64,000 nucleotides of DNA from Candidatus Gastranaerophilales bacterium (lineage in GTDB: Bacteria; Cyanobacteriota; Vampirovibrionia; Gastranaerophilales; Gastranaerophilaceae). This document shows, piece by piece, positions 57,957 to 64,000 of this stretch. The position numbers and the translations under genes were made by a program. The notes beneath the pieces were generated by a model, which ran no database searches, had not been told where the DNA came from, and saw only the letters and a program-made list of their open reading frames with translations. Numbering within the stretch: the stretch's first letter is position 1; every line of letters begins with the position of its first letter. Location of the stretch: the NCBI GenBank assembly GCA_017415185.1, contig JAFQHZ010000006.1:1-64000 (forward strand). Reading direction: 5' to 3'.

Positions 57957-58189
57957 GACAATACTCCTTTACTTTTTTAGATTTCTATCCGTAGAAACCA
58001 CTATATCTATCACTGATGATTAAATAATTTAATGGCAATTAACTATCTAACCCGCATAAACGAATCAATCGTTCATTACACTGTTATAATAATGGTTTTC
58101 AGCTTGTTAAAGAATTATAAAAAAGTAGCGATTTTCTATAACCAAAGTATAATTTTTATGTTAAAATTTTCTAAAATAGAGGAATGGTC

Positions 58190-59557
58190 ATGGCATTTAA
58201 AGCACCCGCAACAAAGACTACAACACCAATAAAGCATATCCCTCCGCATAATTTAGAAGCGGAAGCTGCTGTATTAGGTTCAATTTTAATAAATTCAGAC
58301 AGCATGAATAAAGTTGTTGAAATCCTTGAAGCGCAACACTTTTATTCACCACAAAATAAATTAATCTATGAAGCAATTTTTACGCTCTACAACCAAAACA
58401 AACCCTATGATGGACTTTCTTTGGCTGAATATTTCAAATCCAGAAACAAATTAGAAGACATCGGGGGCGTTGAATATCTTGGTGAATTAGGGCTTGATAC
58501 AGTTTTATCTTCAAATGTTGAATTTTATGCTGAAATTATCAAAGAAAATGCACTTAAAAGAAGATTAATCAACGCTGGTTCAATAATTATCGAAGAAGTT
58601 TTCAAAAACCCAGAAGCAAATGTTTCTTTAGAAATTGCAGAAAAAACAATCTTTGAAATTGCTCAACAAAAATCAAACCAAGATGTCCAAGTTATTTCAA
58701 ATCTTTTAATGGAAACGGTTGAACAACTGGAATTCAGATTCAATAACAAAGGCTCATACACAGGTGTTCCAAGCGGATATTATGACCTTGACGCAATGCT
58801 TGCAGGCTTTCAACGCTCAGACTTGATTATCCTTGCTGCACGTCCTTCAATGGGTAAAACTGCTTTTGCGCTTAATATTGCACAAAACATCGGAATCGAG
58901 CAAAAAATTCCTGTTTTAATATTTTCTCTTGAAATGTCAGCTGCGCAATTAACGCAACGTATTTTATGCTCAGAGGCTGAAATCGACGCACAAAGAGCAA
59001 GAACAGGTGAATTAAATGCATCTGAATGGGAAAAAATTGCAGACGTTATGAACAAGCTCCACGAAGCGCCAATTTTAATTGACGATTCTTCTGGCGTTAC
59101 TCTTTCGGACGTCAGAGCAAAAGCAAGAAGAGTTAAAACAAAATATCCCGATTTAGGAATGATTATCATCGACTATTTGCAATTGATTGAAGATAAATCT
59201 ACATCAGATAGAAACCAAGCAATTTCAGCAATATCTCGTGGTTTAAAATCCTTAGCTCGTGAATTAAGCGTTCCAGTTATTGCCCTTTCGCAATTGTCTC
59301 GTAAAGTTGAAGATAGAACAGTTAAAATCCCTATGATGTCAGACTTGAGAGAATCTGGCGCAATCGAGCAAGACGCAGACGTTATTATGTTTGTTCACAG
59401 GGAAGAATACTACGACAAAGAAAACCCTGAATTCAAAAACAAAGCCAAAATCATTATTGCAAAACAACGTAACGGTCCTGTTGGAGACGTAGATTTATTA
59501 TATTTTGGCGCAACAACCAAATTCAAAAACAAAATGAAACCCGTAATAGAAAGATAG
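58190..59557 (+). CDS. dnaB: Replicative DNA helicase DnaB
   Basis: Hexameric helicase that unwinds DNA at the fork. N-terminal domain (HNLEAEAAVLGSILIN), RecA-like C-domain with Walker A AARPSMGKTAFAL, Walker B MIIIDYLQLI, and SRGLKSLARELSVPVIALSQL plus DLRESGAIEQDAD. Length about 455 and no intein. The ATG at 58190 is chosen over one at 58184 because AGAGGA ends just before 58184 and fits the later start. Confidence 0.97.
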   Translation: MAFKAPATKTTTPIKHIPPHNLEAEAAVLGSILINSDSMNKVVEILEAQHFYSPQNKLIYEAIFTLYNQNKPYDGLSLAEYFKSRNKLEDIGGVEYLGELGLDTVLSSNVEFYAEIIKENALKRRLINAGSIIIEEVFKNPEANVSLEIAEKTIFEIAQQKSNQDVQVISNLLMETVEQLEFRFNNKGSYTGVPSGYYDLDAMLAGFQRSDLIILAARPSMGKTAFALNIAQNIGIEQKIPVLIFSLEMSAAQLTQRILCSEAEIDAQRARTGELNASEWEKIADVMNKLHEAPILIDDSSGVTLSDVRAKARRVKTKYPDLGMIIIDYLQLIEDKSTSDRNQAISAISRGLKSLARELSVPVIALSQLSRKVEDRTVKIPMMSDLRESGAIEQDADVIMFVHREEYYDKENPEFKNKAKIIIAKQRNGPVGDVDLLYFGATTKFKNKMKPVIER

Positions 59558-59582
59558 CTCTTTGATTATCAAAGAGCTATCT
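59553..59582 (+). terminator. Terminator after dnaB
   Basis: ATAGCTCTTTG/CAAAGAGCTAT hairpin overlapping the stop codon; works between convergent genes. Confidence 0.8.
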
Positions 59583-59599
59583 TCTTATAAATATAATAA

Positions 59600-60967
59600 T
59601 TAATTGTTTAAACTATGCAAAGGCGCGGGAACTCTTCCGCCTCTATTAACAAAAATTTCTGAAGAATAGTTATTAACTTTCATAATAGGGGCGCTACCCA
59701 AAAGCCCACCAAATTCAGCGCTTTCGCCAACATTTTTTCCAATTACAGGAATAATTCTCACAGCAGTTGTTTTTTTGTTAATCATGCCAATCGCCATCTC
59801 GTCAGCAATAATTCCCGCTATTGTTGAATTTGGAGTATCTCCAGGAATTGCAATCATATCAAGTCCAACAGAACAAACGCTTGTCATTGCTTCAAGTTTG
59901 TCAATTGTTAAAGAACCAATTGTTGCAGCTTCAATCATGCCAGCATCTTCTGAAACCGGAATAAATGCACCAGATAAACCCCCAACATAGCTTGAAGCCA
60001 TAATTCCGCCCTTTTTAACAGCATCATTAAGCATAGCTAGAGCCATTGTTGTACCATGACAGCCTGCTTGTTCTAGTCCCATTGCTTTAAAAATTTCAGC
60101 AACACTATCACCCTTTAGCGGAGTTGGCGCAAGGGACAAATCGATGATTCCAAATGGAATATCTAATTTTTTAGCTAATTTTCTTCCAATTACTTCGCCT
60201 GCGGCGGTGATTTTATACGCCATCCTTTTAATGCAAGAAGCAACTTCGCCAAAATCAGCAGTTTTAGGCAATTGAGCAATTGCACTTGAAACAACCCCAG
60301 GACCAGAAACACCAATATTTAGTGCACATTCTGCTTCGTTTACACCACAAAAAGCGCCAGCCATAAAAGGATTGTCGGTTACAGCATTACAAAAGCAAAC
60401 AAATTTTGCAGCACCGATTGAATCAGCATTTGCGGTCATTTGCGCAGTTTGTTTAATGACATCTGCTGTTTTTAAAACAGCATCCATATTGATTCCAGCT
60501 TTTGAAGTTCCAAGATTAACAGAAGAGCAAAGCTTGTTTGTTGTAGCCAAGGCTTCAGGAATTTGCTCAAAAAATCTTAAATCGCCTTTAGTAAAACCTT
60601 TATCAACTAAAGCAGAAAATCCGCCGATAAAATCAACCCCAACTTCAGCTCCTGCTTTGTCAATCATTTGAGCAAGATAAATATAGTCAACATTATCGCA
60701 ACTTTCTCCAATCAAGGATATTGGCGTAAGAGCAATTCTTTTATTAACAATTGGAATAGAATATTCGTTTTCGATTTCTGATGCGAAAGCAACCAAATTT
60801 GATGCATATTTAATGATTTTGTCGTAAATTTTAGCTGCTGTTTTTTTAGTATCAGTCGTGCAACAATCTCTTAAACTCAAAGAAAGAGTTGTTGTTCTGA
60901 TGTCAAGGTGATGGATTTTAACCATCTCAATTGTTTCTAATATTTGTTGTTGATTAAAATTTGTCAT
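59600..60967 (-). CDS. UPF0210 (DUF711) family protein
   Basis: A 455-residue member of UPF0210, named 'PFL family' for distant likeness to glycyl-radical enzymes. Family phrases: IHHLDIRTTTLSLSLRDC, GGFSALVDKGFTKGD, NLGTSKAGINMDA, FCGVNEAECALNIGVSGPG, GIIDLSLAPTP and AFIPVSEDAGM. Function is unknown. It follows the ACT-domain gene by 19 nt; this two-gene order is widespread, suggesting a joint role. Confidence 0.93.
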   Translation of the reverse strand: MTNFNQQQILETIEMVKIHHLDIRTTTLSLSLRDCCTTDTKKTAAKIYDKIIKYASNLVAFASEIENEYSIPIVNKRIALTPISLIGESCDNVDYIYLAQMIDKAGAEVGVDFIGGFSALVDKGFTKGDLRFFEQIPEALATTNKLCSSVNLGTSKAGINMDAVLKTADVIKQTAQMTANADSIGAAKFVCFCNAVTDNPFMAGAFCGVNEAECALNIGVSGPGVVSSAIAQLPKTADFGEVASCIKRMAYKITAAGEVIGRKLAKKLDIPFGIIDLSLAPTPLKGDSVAEIFKAMGLEQAGCHGTTMALAMLNDAVKKGGIMASSYVGGLSGAFIPVSEDAGMIEAATIGSLTIDKLEAMTSVCSVGLDMIAIPGDTPNSTIAGIIADEMAIGMINKKTTAVRIIPVIGKNVGESAEFGGLLGSAPIMKVNNYSSEIFVNRGGRVPAPLHSLNN

Positions 60968-60986
60968 ATTAACCTATTTTGCTTAT

Positions 60987-61271
60987 CTAAACTGTATGCA
61001 TCTTATCAAATATGTCTTTTTTTTGAACCCAAATTTCCATTTCAAGCTCTTCTCCAAGCGCCATCATTGAATCTTTGAATTCTTTAAAAGATACTTCTAA
61101 TTTTGAAATATCGCACAACATCATCATTGCAAAATTGTCTTGCATGATTGTTTGTTTAATATCTTCAATATTAACATTGTGTTGCAAAAGTTTATTTGAA
61201 ACACCAGCAACAATTCCCACTTTATCTGTTCCTGAAACGGTAATAATTACTTGATTATCAGCTTTATTCAT
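60987..61271 (-). CDS. ACT-domain protein, UPF0237 family
   Basis: A 94-residue single ACT domain: IITVSGTDKVGIVAGVSNKLL then NIEDIKQTIMQDNFAMMML. ACT domains bind amino acids or other small ligands, and this one is the likely regulator of the UPF0210 partner. The start overlaps the previous gene's stop by one base. Confidence 0.92.
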   Translation of the reverse strand: MNKADNQVIITVSGTDKVGIVAGVSNKLLQHNVNIEDIKQTIMQDNFAMMMLCDISKLEVSFKEFKDSMMALGEELEMEIWVQKKDIFDKMHTV

Positions 61272-61468
61272 TATTTAACATCTTCCTTAACTACAATTAA
61301 ATTATTCATGATTTTCATAGCAACTGTTGGAAAAACAACATTTTTAAGACCATCAGCAACGCTAACAACGCTTCCTGCCTTTAAAACAACTTCCTCTCCT
61401 TTATACATGAATGTATAATCCGTTGCTCTGTCTGAACGTATTGTAATTTTGTTTTCTTCTTTTGTCAT
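61271..61468 (-). CDS. Small protein of unknown function between deoC and the ACT gene
   Basis: A 65-residue soluble protein with predicted beta strands (TDYTFMYKGEEVVLKAGSVV), reminiscent of a small barrel. Not recognised. It shares one base with each neighbour's stop or start, so it is tightly embedded in a deoC, small protein, ACT, UPF0210 operon; GGAGAAG precedes the ATG. Confidence 0.65.
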   Translation of the reverse strand: MTKEENKITIRSDRATDYTFMYKGEEVVLKAGSVVSVADGLKNVVFPTVAMKIMNNLIVVKEDVK

Positions 61469-62121
61469 TAACCTTCTCCTAAAATAATATCAACACCACT
61501 TGATGTACCTAATCTTGTTGCTCCCGCATTAACCAATGCAATTGCATCTTGATAATTTTTAATTCCTCCCGAAGCTTTAACACCCAAACCATAAGGAGAA
61601 ACGATTTTATTCATAAGTGCAACATCTTCAACTTTTGCACCAACGCCGTTTTTAACAAAGCCCGTTGAAGTTTTAACAAAATTTGCACCCGCTTCAATTG
61701 CAATTTTGCAAGCGTCGGCAATTTCTTCTTTTGTCAACAAATCAGTTTCCAAAATAACTTTCAAATTATTATTTTGGCAAACATCTTTAGTTCTTTTAAT
61801 ATCAAGTTCTGCTTTTCTATAATCTTTATTTTTAATAGCAGAAATATTTAAAACTGTATCAATTTCATCAGCCCCAAGCTTAAGAGCAAGTTCTGTTTGA
61901 TATTGAGTCATTTCAATTGTATTATTTGCAAGTGGAAAATTAACCACAGTCACAATTTTAACGGCGCTATTTGCTAATAATTCCTTAGCAAGAGAAATAT
62001 AATTTGGATTAACACAAACACCAAAAAAATTATATTTCAAAGCGTCAGCGCTCATTTTTTCAATATCAAACCTTGTTGCATCAGATTTTAAAACCGTATG
62101 TTCAATATAATAGTTAATCAT
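61468..62121 (-). CDS. deoC: Deoxyribose-phosphate aldolase
   Basis: Splits deoxyribose 5-phosphate into glyceraldehyde 3-phosphate and acetaldehyde. TIM barrel with the Schiff-base Lys in FVKTSTGF and the second Lys in GVKASGGI; also VVNFPLAN and DEIDTVLN. Length 217. The ATG at 62121 (MINYYIEHTVLK) fits family starts better than the upstream in-frame ATG, which overlaps the dehydrogenase gene. Confidence 0.95.
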   Translation of the reverse strand: MINYYIEHTVLKSDATRFDIEKMSADALKYNFFGVCVNPNYISLAKELLANSAVKIVTVVNFPLANNTIEMTQYQTELALKLGADEIDTVLNISAIKNKDYRKAELDIKRTKDVCQNNNLKVILETDLLTKEEIADACKIAIEAGANFVKTSTGFVKNGVGAKVEDVALMNKIVSPYGLGVKASGGIKNYQDAIALVNAGATRLGTSSGVDIILGEG

Positions 62122-62131
62122 AGTAAAACTA

Positions 62132-63136
62132 TTATAGCAAAACAAGATTCTTTGCGCCAGATTTTATATCAAAAGACGAATTAATATTTTCCAAAACAAT
62201 ATCCAAAATTCTTTTTTGAGCTTCTTTTGTATTGTAAGCGTTATGCGGAGTAATTAAAACATTAGGCAAGCGCAAAAGTTTTCTTATAAAAAAGAACTTT
62301 TTTAAACAAAAAGATTTCATTTGTGAATTTTTATTGCACTTTTTCCAATTATGACAAAGATATTCTTCACATTCGACAACGTCAAGCGCAGCGCCTTTGA
62401 TTCTTTTTTCAATAAGCGCATAAAACAAAGCTTCGCTATCGACAATTTCCCCTCTTGCGGTATTTATCAAAATCGCATTTCTTTTCATTTTTGATATTGC
62501 AATTTTATCAATCAAATTTCTTGTTGAATCATTTAAAGGGCAATTAATCGAAATAAAATCAGATTTTTTTAACAATTCATCCAATTCAACAAAATTATAT
62601 GCGCCATTTTTATAAACATCATAAGCTAAAACTTCCATTCCAAAACCATGAGCAATATTGATAACTTTTCTTCCAATAGCACCGACCCCGATTACGCCCA
62701 TTGTTTTTGAAAAAAGCTCAATTCCCCTTAAATCGTCATGATTGATTTCGCCATTAAGAAGTGAATTTTGCGCTTTTAAGATTTTTTTTGATAATGTTAA
62801 AAGCAAAGAAAAAACATATTCTGCAACTGTCGAATTTCCATAATTTGGCGCATTAAAAACAAAAATATTATTATTTTTACAATATGCTAAATCAACGTTT
62901 GAATAACCAACACTCCTTAAAAAAATATATTTTAAATTTTTAAATTTTGATAGCGTTTTATTATCCAATTGCGAACTCACAAAAACGCTCAAAGCTTCGC
63001 AATCAAGATATTTTTCGTCAATGCGCAATGAATCATTTATTGGATTTTGAAAAAAATAAACCTCGTTTTCCATAAGTTTATTTTTTGAAAGATAATCAAG
63101 CTCGAATTTTTTAATATCATAAAAAAGTATTTTCAT
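62132..63136 (-). CDS. D-isomer-specific 2-hydroxyacid dehydrogenase
   Basis: NAD-dependent dehydrogenase of the D-lactate/2-hydroxyacid family. The NAD motif GVIGVGAIGRKVINIA is near residue 145, then the catalytic Arg in INTARGEIVD, Glu in DVVECEEYL and His in LITPHNAY. An extra stretch (about residues 262-290, rich in Cys, Lys and Phe) lies between the Glu and His blocks, as in D-lactate dehydrogenases of the LdhA type. Length 334. Fermentative D-lactate formation would fit the PFL-based metabolism, but other substrates are possible. Confidence 0.85.
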   Translation of the reverse strand: MKILFYDIKKFELDYLSKNKLMENEVYFFQNPINDSLRIDEKYLDCEALSVFVSSQLDNKTLSKFKNLKYIFLRSVGYSNVDLAYCKNNNIFVFNAPNYGNSTVAEYVFSLLLTLSKKILKAQNSLLNGEINHDDLRGIELFSKTMGVIGVGAIGRKVINIAHGFGMEVLAYDVYKNGAYNFVELDELLKKSDFISINCPLNDSTRNLIDKIAISKMKRNAILINTARGEIVDSEALFYALIEKRIKGAALDVVECEEYLCHNWKKCNKNSQMKSFCLKKFFFIRKLLRLPNVLITPHNAYNTKEAQKRILDIVLENINSSFDIKSGAKNLVLL

Positions 63137-63192
63137 AAGTTGAATATACTTTTTAAATTCAAAATTCTAATTCCCAAACAAGCTAAATTAAA

Positions 63193-64000
63193 CTAACATT
63201 CTTTTTTAGCTAAGAATTTTTTCATTTTATTATAATCAAAATCTTTTTCCCAACGAGCAACAACAGTCGTTGCAACACAATTGCCGATAAGATTTACGGT
63301 TGTTCTTCCCATATCTAAAATTTGATCAATTCCCAACAAAACAGCAACCCCAACAAGAGGAAGCCCAAAGCTTGCAAGCGTTCCTGTCAAAATAACAAGA
63401 GAAACCCTTGGAACTCCAGCAATTCCTTTTGATGTAAGCATTAAAGTAAACATTATCATTAATTGTTGTTCTAATGGTATATTAACCCCTGCAATTTGCG
63501 CACAAAACAAAGTCGCAAGAGTAAGATACATTGTTGAACCATCAAGGTTAAATGTATATCCCATTGGCATAACAAAGCTTACAATGCTTTTTGGAACGCC
63601 AAATTTTTCCATTAATTCCATTGCTTTAGGTAGCGCTGCTTCTGATGAAGCAGTTGTGAAAGCAAGCAAGGCTGGGTCTTTCATTGTTTTTAATAAACCC
63701 ATAAAAGGAATATTGACGATTTTGCAAGCAACAACCAAAACAATACCAACAAAAACAGCAAGAGAAAAATAAGTTATAGCAATTAATTTTGCATAACCTA
63801 TCATAACTTCAATGCCATTTTGTCCAACTGTTGCACTGATTGCGCCAAAAACCCCAACCGGCGCAAATTTCATAACGTATTCCGTAAATTTGAACATCAC
63901 ATCACATGTGCTTTGCAAAAAATCCAAAACAGGACGTGCTTTTTGACCAACCGCACAAACGGCAAGTGCAAAAAATATTGCAAACACGACAATTTGAAGC
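63193..64000 (-). CDS. Dicarboxylate/amino-acid:cation symporter (5' end outside window)
   Basis: Member of the DAACS (GltP/DctA) family importing C4-dicarboxylates or Glu/Asp with H+ or Na+. Diagnostic motifs: AFTTASSEAALPKAM (re-entrant loop 1), MPMGYTFNLDGSTMYLT (NMDGT-like unwound helix) and KGIAGVPRVSLVIL (loop 2). The frame is open to the window edge and the ATG at 63987 is internal (LQIVVFAIFFALAV reads through it), so about 130-150 N-terminal residues are missing. Substrate is not resolved. Confidence 0.93.
   Translation of the reverse strand, partial: LQIVVFAIFFALAVCAVGQKARPVLDFLQSTCDVMFKFTEYVMKFAPVGVFGAISATVGQNGIEVMIGYAKLIAITYFSLAVFVGIVLVVACKIVNIPFMGLLKTMKDPALLAFTTASSEAALPKAMELMEKFGVPKSIVSFVMPMGYTFNLDGSTMYLTLATLFCAQIAGVNIPLEQQLMIMFTLMLTSKGIAGVPRVSLVILTGTLASFGLPLVGVAVLLGIDQILDMGRTTVNLIGNCVATTVVARWEKDFDYNKMKKFLAKKEC

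Noticed and set aside
57957-58100. Sigma-28 promoter for flagellin
   Set aside because: TAAATTAT and GTGATAGA are present but the spacing and the GCCGATAA part match poorly, so it is not listed as a feature.
1-64000. CRISPR array
   Set aside because: No regularly spaced repeat with unique spacers of about 30 nt was found; the only regular arrays have an 11-bp period or 10-bp iterons.

Overview
The window looks like one chromosomal contig of an AT-rich, fermentative, flagellated bacterium with a Gram-negative style envelope. The best guess is the gut clade Gastranaerophilales ('Melainabacteria'/Vampirovibrionia, sister to Cyanobacteria). Reasons: low GC, two secreted pseudopilin-like proteins with the N-terminus FTLAELMIVLSVIGVLAA, an AMIN-domain amidase, flagellin, pyruvate formate-lyase, and small EF-hand proteins. 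The assignment is inferred from gene style and no marker gene was compared.

Layout. (1) 1-3540: ordinary genes (NAD(P)H/FAD oxidoreductase fragment, EF-hand protein, class II photolyase, nucleotidyltransferase, Bcp peroxiredoxin). (2) About 3541-26466: a large accessory/defence island that ends against the 3' end of a tRNA-Gly(GCC) gene. Its left part holds a catalytic-domain-only tyrosine recombinase, a type I restriction system (hsdR, a membrane protein, hsdM, hsdS) followed by Abi_C-like and AbiH-like abortive-infection genes, then a TcmP/three-Cys-motif pair. The middle part holds ogt, an FMN reductase, a YjbR protein, small orphan genes and a DUF2971 gene. The right part holds a Mu-like transposition operon whose transposase carries a nonsense codon, a defence-type (DRT2-like) reverse transcriptase behind a strongly structured leader, and a Fic/HNH pair lying between two copies of a TTGCAC-iteron repeat. 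(3) 26467-64000: core genome: tRNA-Gly, secreted proteins, an acidic EF-hand/CHAP protein, alaS, glutamate synthase small subunit, ispF, a pyruvate formate-lyase split into two genes, ABC permeases, amidase/murI, purine phosphorylase, ferritin, M48 protease, endonuclease IV, trkH/trkA, ffh, flagellin, dnaB, the UPF0210/UPF0237 pair, deoC, a 2-hydroxyacid dehydrogenase and a dicarboxylate symporter fragment.

Signs that the island is a connected system: five copies of one promoter-like element (TTGACT, 17-bp spacer ending GAGT, then GATnnATGT) precede the integrase, the Mu-like transposase, two small orphan genes and one decayed site. I noticed none outside the island. Two 11-bp-phased TTTAAAC arrays lie at its left edge and in its middle. 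AbiH is interrupted at a TA dinucleotide tract, where a one-unit slip would restore the frame. The most interesting unit is the reverse transcriptase with its roughly 285-nt hairpin-rich leader. It has the gene order of the DRT2 anti-phage systems, in which the RT copies an upstream ncRNA, and the complementary strand has an unusually long stop-free frame. In the core, the most unusual gene arrangement is the two-piece pyruvate formate-lyase: a catalytic subunit with a Cys-rich tail and a free-standing glycyl-radical domain.

All calls are from reading the sequence and from memory of protein families. No database search or folding program was run.
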